This document shows, one piece after another, positions 27,526 through 36,574 of a stretch of DNA of 64,000 nucleotides. Position 1 is the stretch's first letter. Each line of letters starts with the position of its first letter. This DNA is from Paenibacillus sp. S150 (GTDB lineage: Bacteria; Bacillota; Bacilli; Paenibacillales; Paenibacillaceae), in the NCBI RefSeq assembly GCF_019352175.1, contig NZ_JACBYI010000005.1, positions 184,604-248,603 of the forward strand, read 5' to 3'. Below the pieces are notes generated by a model. The model saw only the letters and a program-made list of their open reading frames with translations, made no database searches and was not told the DNA's origin. The translations under genes were made by a program, and so were the position numbers.

Positions 27526-27879
27526 ATGGATCAGGGTGGTCATGAAGGGCTTGTTAATATTTCCGATCGGGTAATTTCGGCTATTATTGGCTATGTCGTT
27601 ATGGATACACCGGGAATCGCCGGAATGTCGGGCAGCTCGGTTACCGGAAATCTCGCCAAACGGCTGGGCGGCAAAATCGGCACTAAGGGAATGTCCCTGG
27701 AGGTGTCGGAGGAGGATGTTGCCGTTCATCTTCAAATCATTGTGGATTACGGCTGCCGCATTCATGAGGTATGCGTGAATCTGCAGCACAATGTCCGCAG
27801 CGCAGTTGAGAACATGCTGGGCTTGTCGCTCGCTGTTGTAAATGTCCGGGTCGATAAGCTGGTTCTCCCGCAGCAATAG
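27526..27879 (+). CDS. Asp23/Gls24-family envelope stress protein
   Basis: The 117-residue protein shows the Asp23/Gls24 pattern: GLVNISDRVISAIIGYVVMDTPGIAGMSG, a Gly-rich middle, EVSEEDVAVHLQIIVDYGCRI and a C-terminal VNVRVDKLVL. Relatives (YloU, YqhY, AmaP partners) are small cytosolic or membrane-tethered proteins linked to envelope homeostasis. The ATG at 27526 is preferred to 27520 because GAGGAGG is 7 bp upstream. It is followed after 73 bp by the small Sm-like protein gene. Confidence 0.88.
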   Translation: MDQGGHEGLVNISDRVISAIIGYVVMDTPGIAGMSGSSVTGNLAKRLGGKIGTKGMSLEVSEEDVAVHLQIIVDYGCRIHEVCVNLQHNVRSAVENMLGLSLAVVNVRVDKLVLPQQ

Positions 27880-27952
27880 CTCCGGGCTTAGGCACCCTGG
27901 GCTGGGCATCCGCATAGAATGGAGCAAATCCATTTACGGAGGTCATGCAATA

Positions 27953-28306
27953 ATGTCATCATATCAATCCGGCCAGCCCTCAACGGTGATCTACCAAGCC
28001 GATCCGGCCGTGGTGCAGCAGCTGCACGGAGTCCGCGAATCGCTGCACCTTTCCTGCAAGCCGTACTTAAACCACAAAGTCAATGTACAGACGATTGACG
28101 GCCAGATACATGAAGGAACCCTTGCCGGAATGGACAACAAGCATCTCTATCTTATGATTCCGGCAGCCACTGAGCTGGGGCGGGGTTACTACAATCCATA
28201 TTATAACCCCTATCCGGGGCCAGGCTATCCATACCCCGGACCGGTTCACAACAATGTGATTCTGCCGCTGGTATTGTTCGAGCTGCTGGCCATTTCATTG
28301 ATTTGA
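27953..28306 (+). CDS. Small Sm/SH3-like barrel protein with Tyr-Pro-Gly linker and hydrophobic tail, paralogue 1
   Basis: The protein of 117 residues has three parts: a predicted small beta-barrel (about residues 40-75: LNHKVNVQTIDGQIHEGTLAGMDNKHLYL, the pattern of Sm-like or Hfq-like folds), a Tyr/Pro/Gly/Asn-rich linker (residues 80-102), and a hydrophobic C-terminus ending LLAISLI. ACGGAGG lies before the ATG at 27953. The same layout recurs at 58166-58417, with the ending LLAIALI. The tail suggests membrane or coat attachment. I do not recognise a named family and assign no function. Confidence 0.72.
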   Translation: MSSYQSGQPSTVIYQADPAVVQQLHGVRESLHLSCKPYLNHKVNVQTIDGQIHEGTLAGMDNKHLYLMIPAATELGRGYYNPYYNPYPGPGYPYPGPVHNNVILPLVLFELLAISLI

Positions 28307-28319
28307 CTCGGAACAGCCC

Positions 28320-28380
28320 AAAAAGACATGAACCGGAGCACCGGCAGCTCGCCGGACCCTGGGGTCATGTCTTTTTTTTG
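28320..28380 (+). terminator. Intrinsic terminator
   Basis: AAAGACATGA pairs with TCATGTCTTT around an inner CCGG/CCGG stem and is followed by eight T. It ends the Asp23 / Sm-like unit. The rest of the 28307-28634 gap shows no gene; it has short repeated words such as CAAGC and ATGCCCG only. Confidence 0.88.
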
Positions 28381-28634
28381 CGGGTTTGGGCATGTGCCCG
28401 GCTTGCAAATGGGACGACAAGCAGGCCAGACACATGCCCGTAATGAAGCCGGCTCATCGGAAGCCTGGCCACAGGAACAACAAGCCGGGTCCTGATCAAG
28501 CCGAATGGCTGGGCAGACCTGCGCCTATACAACCAAGTGGGCTTAGCCAGCTTATATTACGGTGAAGTGCCTGCTTGTCTGCCTTATTCATCTGCCTTAT
28601 TCAATTAAAGGCTGTTATTCAGAAAACTATGGTT

Positions 28635-30167
28635 TTACGGAGTGCCGCCCGGTCCACCGCTGCTCAGCGTGATGCTTTCCGCTTCTGTGGTGCCTGTTTT
28701 CAGCGTGAACTGGATGATGTCTCCGGCTTTTAACGCCGACAGAGCCAGTGCCGCTTCACTCCGTGTACCATTATCGAAGGTGACGGCCAGCAGCTTGGTG
28801 CCCGAAGATACCGTAATCACCTTCGTAGTCTCCGAGAAGCTCATCTGCCCGCCGCCCTGCGGTCTTTCTCCCGGCTGTTCACCGTTTGCGGCTCCCGGAG
28901 AAGCGCCGGGTCTGGCTGAGGGGGCAGCGCCTCCGGCGTTTCTGTCAGAAGCCGCTCCATTCTGCGCAGGAGCTGAGGGTGTGTCCGCGATGTACAGCGT
29001 AATGGAGCTGCCGCTGATGCTCTTGATCTTGCCAATGCTCATTCCGGCGCCCGGTCCGGCTTCCCCGTCCGGGTTGGCGCTGGAGCCAGCAGTGGCCGCC
29101 GGCTTGGCGCTGGCACCTGCATCAGCGGTGGCCGCCGGGTTGGCGCTGGCACCGGCGCCAGCAGTGGCTGCCGGCTTAGCGCTGGCACTGGCGCCCGCCG
29201 CCGGCTTGCCGCCCGCGGCTGGCTGTGCCGCCGCCCCGGCTGTGTCCGGCGCGCCGCCAGCCCCCGCGCCGCCGCCCGGCGCTCCGCTTGGCGGCGTACC
29301 GCCTTTCCCGCCGTCCCTGTCTCCGGCGGGGGCTTGTCCCGCCCCGCCGCCCGGCGCGGCCCCGGGGCTCTGCTGCGGCTTGCCGCCAGCGCCTTCGCCC
29401 GTCAGCGGCTGCCCGTCAGCGCCGGGACTCTGCTGCGGTGAAGGGCTTGCGCCGGGGCTTGCTTCCGGCGTCATATTGCCGCCGCCTGTAACCCCTGCGG
29501 CCTGCACCTCAATGACCGCCGCCGTCAGTGAATCCGGCTGCAGGGTAACCACGATCACATCGCCTGCCTTCAGGCCGGCGAGGGTCAGGGTGCCGGCTGC
29601 ACTTGCTTCACCGTCACCCGCCGCCCCGACGTACTGTGTATCGTCGTCTACCGCTATAACCAGCAGCTCATCGCCGAACTGAAGAGGGGCTCCGCCCTGG
29701 CCGTCTCCACCAGCCATTCCCGGCGCTTCTCCGCTTCCCTGCCGGGCAGCCTCCTGAGTCCCGCCGTCTCCGTCAGTACTTCCGGCTGCGCTGCCGGCAG
29801 ACGCTGCCGAGCCAGCTGTATTCCCCGCAGCCGACCCGGCTCCTTCCGCAGCTGCGCCAGTCTCGCCGCCGGTATTCTCCGCCGCCTGTCCGGCTTCCGC
29901 GCCGCTCACCTCCGCCGGATCATCACTCGTCGTCTGCGGTTCAGCTACGGCCGCAGCTTGCACACCGCCCTCCACCGCCTTATAAAGAGTGATTTCAGTG
30001 CCGCTGATGCTGCTGATTTTGCCGGTAAAGCTCTGAACGGCCGGCCCGGGTTCCGTCTCCGCACTGGCAACGGGGACAGTGGCTTCATTCGTGCCGGAGC
30101 CGCAGGCAGTCAGCAGCAGCATCCCCAGCAGCACCCCTGTGAAAAGGCGTTTCCTTGCTTTGAACAT
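28635..30167 (-). CDS. Ala/Gly/Pro-rich lipoprotein with two DUF5666-like modules
   Basis: From ATG 30167 (GGAGGG upstream) the protein has 510 residues. A lipoprotein signal peptide ends at LLTAC (Cys22). Two similar modules carry GKISSISGTEITLY and later GKIKSISGSSITLYI, each followed by a strand ending in LKAGDVIVVTL or LKAGDIIQFTL; this resembles DUF5666. They are separated by about 230 residues of Ala/Gly/Ser/Pro low complexity, including imperfect repeats of the type GASAKPAATAGAGASANPA. It is surface exposed and probably extended. The opposite strand is also open for 346 codons, a by-product of GC-rich repetition. Function is unknown. Confidence 0.8.
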   Translation of the reverse strand: MFKARKRLFTGVLLGMLLLTACGSGTNEATVPVASAETEPGPAVQSFTGKISSISGTEITLYKAVEGGVQAAAVAEPQTTSDDPAEVSGAEAGQAAENTGGETGAAAEGAGSAAGNTAGSAASAGSAAGSTDGDGGTQEAARQGSGEAPGMAGGDGQGGAPLQFGDELLVIAVDDDTQYVGAAGDGEASAAGTLTLAGLKAGDVIVVTLQPDSLTAAVIEVQAAGVTGGGNMTPEASPGASPSPQQSPGADGQPLTGEGAGGKPQQSPGAAPGGGAGQAPAGDRDGGKGGTPPSGAPGGGAGAGGAPDTAGAAAQPAAGGKPAAGASASAKPAATAGAGASANPAATADAGASAKPAATAGSSANPDGEAGPGAGMSIGKIKSISGSSITLYIADTPSAPAQNGAASDRNAGGAAPSARPGASPGAANGEQPGERPQGGGQMSFSETTKVITVSSGTKLLAVTFDNGTRSEAALALSALKAGDIIQFTLKTGTTEAESITLSSGGPGGTP

Positions 30168-30483
30168 GTTTACTTGGCCCTCCAATACTTGTTTTGTAAG
30201 CTTCCAACCTGTTATGTAGCGCAAAGGTTCTGAGATAATATACCAGCGCTTCCTGAAAGAAAAATGAAAGCTGGCGGCGCAGGCCCCTTTTTAACCCCCG
30301 GAAAAGTACAGAATTGTGGCGGAAATATGGATATTGATCCCATATTATCTAAAATTGTTCTATGCACACGTGTTCGGAATATCCTAGTTATCGGGTGTAA
30401 CGCAGAGGTGCACATCTGCTGCAGGCCTGCACGGTACCGGCTCAAGCCGGACCGATAATCTACTGCTGAAGGGCGGAATATTT
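30168..30483. promoter_or_regulatory. Divergent upstream region of lipoprotein and pectate lyase genes
   Basis: This 316-bp region contains the promoters of two divergent genes. The only clear element is TGCACACGTG at 30363-30372, whose core TGCACACGT is repeated twice upstream of the AraC-type regulator (32713 and 32947). It is a candidate site for a regulator shared within the pectin locus. No hexamer pair is convincing enough to list as a promoter. Confidence 0.35.
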
Positions 30484-31161
30484 TTGAAAAAGGTTTTAGG
30501 ATTGCTCCTGTCGGTTGCCATGCTTTCGATGTTCTATGTTGCCAAACCGGTTTCTGTATCGGCCGCATCGCCGATTGTTGTGAGTTCGACGATTTTAGTG
30601 GCCGCAGGCCAGACCTTCGACGGCGGCGGCCAGACTTATATCGCCAATGCCAGTACGCTTGGAGACGGAGGCCAGGGAGAGAACCAGAAGCCCATCTTCC
30701 GGCTGGAGAACAATGCCACACTCAAAAATGTAATCATCGGCGCTCCCGGCGCTGACGGGGTGCATTGCTATGGAAATGCCACAATTTCCAATGTGACCTG
30801 GCAGGATGTCGGCGAGGACGCGCTGACGCTTAAAGCCTCCGGCACGGTTAACATTACGGGCGGCGGCGCATATAAAGCTTACGACAAGGTGTTCCAGGCC
30901 AATGCCGCAGGCACCATTAACATTAAAAATTTCAGAGCCGATGACATCGGCAAGCTGGCCCGGCAGAACGGCGGAACCTCTTATACAGTGAACTTCACCC
31001 TGGACAACTCTGACATCTCCAATGTGAAGGACTCGATCTTCCGTACGGACAGCAGCAGCAGTACCGCCAAAATCACCAACACACGTTATCATAACGTGCC
31101 AACGCTTTTTAAAGGCTATGCCTCCGGCAAGACCAGCCAGTCAGGCAATACGCAGTATTAA
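30484..31161 (+). CDS. Secreted pectate lyase, polysaccharide lyase family 3
   Basis: The 225-residue protein has a signal peptide (about residues 1-27, cleavage after VSVSA) and a short right-handed beta-helix typical of PL3: [69 protein letters not shown], then [19 protein letters not shown]3 enzymes cleave (low-ester) polygalacturonate by calcium-dependent beta-elimination. The start is TTG 30484 with a weak GGGCGG site. It is the only secreted depolymerase in the locus and should generate the unsaturated oligogalacturonides handled by the importer and intracellular enzymes at 36575-45314. Confidence 0.9.
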   Translation: MKKVLGLLLSVAMLSMFYVAKPVSVSAASPIVVSSTILVAAGQTFDGGGQTYIANASTLGDGGQGENQKPIFRLENNATLKNVIIGAPGADGVHCYGNATISNVTWQDVGEDALTLKASGTVNITGGGAYKAYDKVFQANAAGTINIKNFRADDIGKLARQNGGTSYTVNFTLDNSDISNVKDSIFRTDSSSSTAKITNTRYHNVPTLFKGYASGKTSQSGNTQY

Positions 31162-31350
31162 GAAGCCATAAGAAGCAGGCTGTGAAAGACGGATAACGTA
31201 TCCTGGCAAGCATAGCGGGCACCCATACGCTCTCGTGCGGCATTACTGGAGGATGAAGTTTCGCAGGTATAACAGTGTCCTCTGACCGGACGTTGTTATC
31301 CGCAGGCGGATTGTCTCCATTCGGGCAGATAGTCCGGGTGGAGGCAGGTT

Positions 31351-31465
31351 TTTTGAAAGATAAAAATTTATATGTTTCAAGCTATAAATTAGCCTTATCT
31401 TTCTCACTGAAGAGGCTGTCCCATAAGCCATGAAATGGCTGCTTGGGACAGCTCTTTTTTTGGAG
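31351..31465 (+). repeat. Modular intergenic repeat, A module plus alternative hairpin (copy 4)
   Basis: After a run of T comes module A (GAAAGATAAAAATTTATATG, TAGCCTTATCTTTCTCACTGA). In place of hairpin B there is a strong stem GAGGCTGTCCCA ... TGGGACAG-CTC (31413-31456) followed by seven T, which looks like a working terminator. Downstream, 31460-31850 is GC-rich with a TCCGGATT/AATCCGGA inverted repeat (31532-31572) and no credible gene. Confidence 0.7.
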
Positions 31466-31852
31466 TCAGATAGGCGGTTGCGCTTGTGTGAGGACGCTCC
31501 GCGAACGGACCGTTGTCTGGGTCGCTGTGGTCTCCGGATTTTTTTCATTCCCCTTAGCGGTGATAATCCGGAGGCCCGGGCGGCCGCTGCCGCTGTTCTG
31601 CAATCAGTCCGTCCGCTCCGCTGTTTAAGCGGAAGGTAGTTTGAACCAATCCGGTCAGGACAAGAGATAAACCCTCTTTTTCCTTCACCCATTGGATGCA
31701 AGCTGTTTTAGCAATTTAGCAAGAAATCCCTTCGTGTAGAGTTTTTTAGATGATTTGTGGATACTTATTTTCGAAATTCAGGTTATATGAATGGAACCGG
31801 CGAACCTGAACAAGCGGATGGAACGCAAGGAGATTCATAGGAACGGAAGCGA

Positions 31853-32140
31853 AGTGTAAAAAGTAACACTAATGAGCTGGAATTCTGGCTTGAACGGGCT
31901 TTAGTGGGATTTTGTACACTTCATGGAGGCCAGCTCGCCCCATATGGCTGATTTCAGCCGGATTAGTTATACTTTTTCCCACTAGGGATGATCCGGAATC
32001 CGAATGCGGTGGATTAGTGATCCTTTTTTCCACTAAAATGGCTGCCCTTTTGATGAAGGTTTCAAGTAAATCTTAATGTAGGCGTATTCCTCTGCAAGGG
32101 AGAGAACCGGATCGATTAGGGTTCCTTTTTCCCGCTAAGG
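31853..32140. repeat. 51-bp-period repeat array, copy 3 (two forward, three inverted)
   Basis: Forward cores AGTGTAAAAAGTAACACTAA and TTAGTGGGATTTTGTACACT lie about 50 bp apart (31853, 31903). Inverted cores start at 31962 and 32013 (51 bp apart) and 32114 (101 bp further, two periods): ATTAGTTATACTTTTTCCCA, ATTAGTGATCCTTTTTTCCA and ATTAGGGTTCCTTTTTCCCG. This is the same architecture as arrays 1 and 2, more degenerate. Confidence 0.8.
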
Positions 32141-32309
32141 ACTTTCGAAAAAGCGGCTGGGGGGATATGAAGTGACCTTTTCCACATGGCTTCCCGCCTG
32201 GCTTCAGCAGCCAGCCTTACACCTGAAATGCCAACAGCTGCGCTGCCCGGTCAAAGACGGCGCAGCCGTTTCTGCTTATCAGCTTGAGAGGTACTTTATT
32301 GTCAGCTTG

Positions 32310-32640
32310 AGACGTCTTTATGCATTTTCTACAGCAGATGCCCCTTTGACCGGGCGGTAAGCTGAATCTAATGCACTCTGTACAGCAGAATCCGGTAAAC
32401 CGGGGGCTATTGGCCAGTAATCAAGAAATCCATCCTGAAATAACATTGTCCGGAGTGAGGGTATTGTTATGGAAGCCTCGAATTTTGGCGAAGCCAAATT
32501 GAGGGCCTTCCCTGAAAGTTTCATCGTCTGAAGCGCCGCGATTGAGCGGCATGGATGTCTGTTGCACTCTGTACAGCAGAAAGCGATTTGCCGCAGAAAC
32601 AGCGGGCTTTCTGTTGCAGAAAGTGCAATCACAGATTAAT
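32310..32640. repeat. Dispersed TGCAYTCTGTACAGCAGA repeat segment
   Basis: TGCATTTTCTACAGCAGA (about 32320), TGCACTCTGTACAGCAGAA (about 32370) and the same 19-mer again (about 32563) occur in one orientation, and an inverted relative CTGTTGCAGAAAGTGCA at about 32610. Surrounding DNA has no credible gene. It is a third repeat family, distinct from the modular and 51-bp types. From 32640 to 33000 the DNA becomes very AT-rich. Confidence 0.55.
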
Positions 32641-32712
32641 CTATAAACTTCACTTGCGGATGACAGGCACTCAGGACTGATATAACGTCGAAGAAAGTCG
32701 GAAATCATTAAA

Positions 32713-32994
32713 TGCACACGTTAAATAAATGTTATCATAATTACATCCATGAATTTAATTATTTGGATATTAACAGCCGCTTTCCTTGCGGTTATATTAT
32801 GAATATCTGAGAGATATCGTATATCTTTGTAATGAAAATAATCTTATAATAACACAGTTAATTTTAGTAAACGGAGAACTGTACAGCCAATTTTAACGTA
32901 ATCGGTTTATTTATAAATTGGGCTAAAATTATTATGATTTTATTTCTGCACACGTTAAAAAATCATGGAATAACTTTATTGAAAGCGCTATAAT
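32713..32994 (+). promoter_or_regulatory. Upstream region of the AraC-type regulator with repeated TGCACACGTTAAA and a cre-like site
   Basis: TGCACACGTTAAA occurs at 32713-32725 and again at 32947-32959. TGAAAGCGCTATAA at 32980-32993 resembles a CcpA cre box with one mismatch and overlaps a possible -10 TATAAT (32989-32994). Together these suggest a carbon-catabolite-controlled promoter for the regulator gene, with two operator copies about 234 bp apart. Binding is inferred. Confidence 0.45.
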
Positions 32995-33030
32995 TAAGCG
33001 AAAAGAGTCGAAAGGCAAAGGGGAAGCGCA

Positions 33031-35274
33031 ATGAGAAAAGGAAGGATGTTTTACGGGATTTTTATTCCGGTGCTGGTCCTCGGCGTGGGGCTTGTGGCAG
33101 GCTTTGGCAGCTATATTTATATCAGTACCATTGACTCGGTGGTCGAACAGTTTTCCAGCAGCAAGCAGAGCAATATTGAACAGATCAAGAACAATCTGGA
33201 GCACAAAATCCAAACCATTGAGTACGCCTTCAATACCTACAGCACAACCAGCTCTTTTCAGGACGTGGTGACAAATCCGATTACCGAAAAGGACTTCATT
33301 GCATACAGAAATGTTAATTCGCAGCTGAATTACATCGCCTCCATGGCTGCGGAAGGGACGGAATATTCACTGATCAGCCTGGTGCAGAACTGGCAGATTA
33401 TGAACGAGAGGCTCAGCAGCCTGAATGATGAAGAGGTGCAGCAGCTGCGGGAGAGGTATATTGAGAATCAGAAGCAGAGCCTGTTCTGGATTAAGACGGA
33501 TAAAGGCATACGGTTCGTGAACACACTCCCGGTATTCTCCAGTAAAAAGCAGGCGATTGCCTTATCCGACATTTCGCTGCATACCCTGGATGCGACGATC
33601 AAGACCGAAGAGAAAACGACCGTCTACATATTGAACAAGCAGGGCGAACTGATGTATGAATCCGATCCGGGCCATGAGCTGTTAACTCCGGAGCAGTTCG
33701 TCCGGCTGTCAGGAACGGTCAGCGCCATGGAAGACAAGGGGATGGTGAAAGAGCATGCTTCCGGCCGTGAGAGCCTGCAGCTCATCTATGCCAAGTCCTC
33801 CTACAATAACTGGATCTATCTGACCGTGCTGGACCAGACGGAAATCGCCGGTTCGCTGAAAATGACCAAGTTTGGCCTTTCCGCCATGGGACTGTTGTCC
33901 ATTCTCTTGATTTGGATTGTGGCCTATATGATCTCCCTTCATTTCACGAAGCCGATTCAGCAGATCAAACGCAGCCTGTCCGTTATTCCGCAGGCGAATT
34001 CCAGAAATGAGATTGAATATATTATGAACTCCATCGATACGATTATATCGGAAAAGGCATCCCTGGAAAGCCTGATCGAAGCGGAAATGCCCCGGCTGGA
34101 AACGCAGCTTATCCTCAACCTGTTCCGGAACCGGGTTTCGCCGGAGGAGCTGGAGCAGAATCTGCTGCGCTTCGGGTACCACCTGTCAGAGCGGCACAGA
34201 TATGCCGCAATGCTGATTCAGCTGGACAGCCTGGGCGGGCGGGAGGCCTCCGACAAGGATGTGCTGCTGCTTGCCATCAACAACATGGTGGAGGAGGTGA
34301 TTCCCGGGCAGCAGCGGCTGCAGCCGATTATTCTGAATGACGATACCCAGGCTACCATCCTGGCCTTTGCCGGAAAAAGCGATCCGGAGATGAACAGGGA
34401 GGTCCTGGATTATGCCACGGCGCTCCTGAAGGCGGTGCGCGATTATCTCAAGGTATCGATCAGCATCGGCATCAGCAAGTTTTATACAGATCTGCTGGAG
34501 AGCAAGGAAGCCTGCGAGATGAGCAAGCAGGCGCTGCACCAGCGGCTTAATCTGGGCAAGGAATCCATCATCTTTTATGAAGATATATCCATGGTGGTCT
34601 CCGGGCCTGTACTGCTTCATTATCCCGTTGAGCTGGAGTCGCAGCTGTTCAATGCCATCCGCCTGGGTGATAAAGAGCAGGTGGCGGCTGCGCTGTATCC
34701 GTTCCTGGCCGAACTGATGGGCAAGAACCGGAGCACCATGAACTTCGAGGTAATGCTGGTGCGGCTTGTGAATAATCTGATACAGCTGGAACAGCATCTG
34801 GGGGTCAATGTGCTGCTGACACAGGACAATAACAAATTGTATCACCGGGTGCTGGATATCCGTAATCCGGAGGAGATTGAACGCCTGCTGGTGCAGGAAG
34901 TCATCTTTCCGATGATGTACAGCATGAAGGACAAGACCAGCAAGCAGTTCCGCTGCCTGTCGGACAAGATCACCGACATCGTGCATGCGGAGTATGACCG
35001 TGAGCTTACGCTCGACATGATCGGGGAGCGCCTGCATTACAATCCGAATTATTTAAGCAGCATTTTCAAGAAGGAATACGGCACAGCATTCAGCGAGTAC
35101 CTCATGAACTACCGCCTGGAAATGGCCAAAAGATGGCTGACGGAGACGGATATGACGATCAAGGAGATCGCCGAGCGGCTGCAGTATCATAACCCCCAGA
35201 ATTTCATCCGTTCGTTCCGGAAGAAGGAGCAGGTGACTCCCGGAGCCTACCGCAAGCTGAGGCAGGCCGATTAG
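33031..35274 (+). CDS. Membrane-anchored AraC-family sensor-regulator
   Basis: The 747-residue protein has an N-terminal membrane helix (about residues 8-29), an extracellular sensor of about 250 residues (Cache-like, with YNNWIYLTVLDQTEIAGSL near its end), a second helix (about 285-308), a cytosolic region with GGDEF-remnant-like segments, and a C-terminal AraC domain (about residues 645-745: LTLDMIGERLHYNPNYLSSIFKKEYG and IKEIAERLQYHNPQNFIRSFRKKEQVTPGAYRK). Such one-component sensors sit beside Lpl/Yes-type sugar transporters in Paenibacillus and Bacillus (YesN- or YtdP-like). It is expected to sense an external pectin fragment and activate the operons at 35411-45314. AAAGGGGAAGCG precedes the ATG. 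Confidence 0.88.
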   Translation: MRKGRMFYGIFIPVLVLGVGLVAGFGSYIYISTIDSVVEQFSSSKQSNIEQIKNNLEHKIQTIEYAFNTYSTTSSFQDVVTNPITEKDFIAYRNVNSQLNYIASMAAEGTEYSLISLVQNWQIMNERLSSLNDEEVQQLRERYIENQKQSLFWIKTDKGIRFVNTLPVFSSKKQAIALSDISLHTLDATIKTEEKTTVYILNKQGELMYESDPGHELLTPEQFVRLSGTVSAMEDKGMVKEHASGRESLQLIYAKSSYNNWIYLTVLDQTEIAGSLKMTKFGLSAMGLLSILLIWIVAYMISLHFTKPIQQIKRSLSVIPQANSRNEIEYIMNSIDTIISEKASLESLIEAEMPRLETQLILNLFRNRVSPEELEQNLLRFGYHLSERHRYAAMLIQLDSLGGREASDKDVLLLAINNMVEEVIPGQQRLQPIILNDDTQATILAFAGKSDPEMNREVLDYATALLKAVRDYLKVSISIGISKFYTDLLESKEACEMSKQALHQRLNLGKESIIFYEDISMVVSGPVLLHYPVELESQLFNAIRLGDKEQVAAALYPFLAELMGKNRSTMNFEVMLVRLVNNLIQLEQHLGVNVLLTQDNNKLYHRVLDIRNPEEIERLLVQEVIFPMMYSMKDKTSKQFRCLSDKITDIVHAEYDRELTLDMIGERLHYNPNYLSSIFKKEYGTAFSEYLMNYRLEMAKRWLTETDMTIKEIAERLQYHNPQNFIRSFRKKEQVTPGAYRKLRQAD

Positions 35275-35321
35275 AGTGCAGCTCCCGCAGGCAGCGGGAC
35301 TGCCGCATTTTCCGTTTGTGC

Positions 35322-35367
35322 AGAAACGGTACCGTCCCTTGGCTCGAGGCGGTACCGTTTCTTTTTA
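35322..35367. terminator. Bidirectional intrinsic terminator
   Basis: AGAAACGGTACCG pairs perfectly with CGGTACCGTTTCT, followed by TTTTA. It separates the convergent regulator gene and the lplC-type permease gene. Confidence 0.85.
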
Positions 35368-35410
35368 TATAACAGAGATGCCAGCGGACTTATGCTCTGC
35401 CCGGAACCGG

Positions 35411-36295
35411 TCAGCCTTTTACCGCTCCCAGCAGGGCGCCTTTGGTAAAGTGCTTTTGCACAAAAGGATAGGCGGCGAGCATGGGAACGGTGGCGATAAC
35501 AATAACGGCCATCTTGATGGTCTGGGCAGGCGGAACAATATCCACAGAGGTTCCTTCGGCCTGCATGCCGCTGGAGACGATGACGATCTGGCGGAGCAGC
35601 ACCTGGATCGGCCACTTGGCGGAATCATTGATATAGAGAATTGCATTCATGTACGTATTCCAGTAAGCAACCGCATAGAACAGGGAGATCGTGGCGATGG
35701 AGGGCAGGGCGAGCGGCAGCATGATTCTCAGGAAAATGCCGAAATCGTTGCTCCCGTCGATCTTGGCCGATTCCTCCAGACTTTCCGGCAGGGCCTGGAA
35801 GAAGTTCCGCATGATAATCATGTTGAAGGCATTGATCGCGACCGGAAAAATCAAGGACCAGTAGGAATTGATCAGTCCGACCCCCTTAACGACCAGAAAG
35901 GTGGGGATCATTCCGCCGCTGAACAGCATGGAGAACACTACAATGAAGTTGATCGGATTTCTGCCGGGCAGATATCGTCTGGACAAGCCGTAGGCCATCA
36001 GGGCCGTGAGCAGCATGCTGACCACCGTTCCTGCGGCCGTAACTCCGACGGAAACGCCCAGCCCCTGAAAGATGGTTGGAGTGGAGAGGATGTACCTGTA
36101 GGCATCCAGGGAAAATGTGGTCGGAAATAAGATGAAGCGTTTCGCCATGACCTCCTGGGTCGTGGCAAAGGAGCTGGCGATGATATTGACAAAGGGCAAG
36201 AGACAGGCAAGGGCTATCAGAATCAATATGGCGCTGTTTACAAAGGTAAACACCCGGCCGCCGATGGATTCTTTTCTTCGCAGGCTGTGGTTCAT
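35411..36295 (-). CDS. Sugar ABC transporter permease, LplC/YtcP type
   Basis: The 294-residue permease has six predicted helices, the N-terminal SIGGRVFTFVNSAILILIALACLLPFVNIIASSF typical of LplC/YtcP proteins, and the EAA loop LEESAKIDGSNDFGIFLRIMLPLALPS. It should pair with the LplB-type permease encoded at 36575 to form a CUT1-like oligosaccharide channel. Unusually the two genes are divergent, sharing a 279-bp promoter region, whereas the usual order is lplB-lplC in one operon. Each arm carries the same 14-bp motif, so expression can stay matched. An ATG start is preceded by GAGGAGG. Confidence 0.9.
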   Translation of the reverse strand: MNHSLRRKESIGGRVFTFVNSAILILIALACLLPFVNIIASSFATTQEVMAKRFILFPTTFSLDAYRYILSTPTIFQGLGVSVGVTAAGTVVSMLLTALMAYGLSRRYLPGRNPINFIVVFSMLFSGGMIPTFLVVKGVGLINSYWSLIFPVAINAFNMIIMRNFFQALPESLEESAKIDGSNDFGIFLRIMLPLALPSIATISLFYAVAYWNTYMNAILYINDSAKWPIQVLLRQIVIVSSGMQAEGTSVDIVPPAQTIKMAVIVIATVPMLAAYPFVQKHFTKGALLGAVKG

Positions 36296-36337
36296 TCAGT
36301 TATCCTCCTCGTATTTCGTTACCTCTCAACTGTAACA

Positions 36338-36518
36338 AGGGCGGAAGATTACGTATATAATCCGGGCATGAGGTGTTCGGGAATCCGTCGTGCCGGGAGC
36401 CTGCACCCCCCATAATCATTAGCTTGGATGTGTAATCATCAGAGGAGATGAACCGGCTGCAAAGCCAGCAGCCCCGCGGAATCTGTAAACGCTATCACAT
36501 AATGATTATATACGTAAT
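36338..36518. promoter_or_regulatory. Divergent control region with mirrored GATTATATACGTAA sites
   Basis: GATTATATACGTAA is present on the minus strand near 36344-36357 (towards lplC) and on the plus strand near 36503-36516 (towards lplB). Each stands about 50-60 bp before its gene in the same orientation relative to transcription. A perfect 14-bp match in both arms, with nothing similar between, marks it as a shared operator or promoter element, most simply for the AraC-type protein encoded at 33031. Confidence 0.65.
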
Positions 36519-36574
36519 GCGGGAAATTTCTTACTCTGAGAGCGTAATCGGGAACGACCAAAGGAGGCTGACTA

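Noticed and set aside
28642..29682. 346-codon plus-strand frame opposite the Ala/Gly-rich lipoprotein
   Set aside because: Its product is Pro/Ala low complexity derived from the repeated linker; the minus strand has a lipobox, ribosome site and recognisable modules.
31243..31701. 152-codon minus-strand frame in the intergenic space after the pectate lyase gene
   Set aside because: It crosses repeat copy 4 and a strong terminator hairpin and has no recognisable protein motif.
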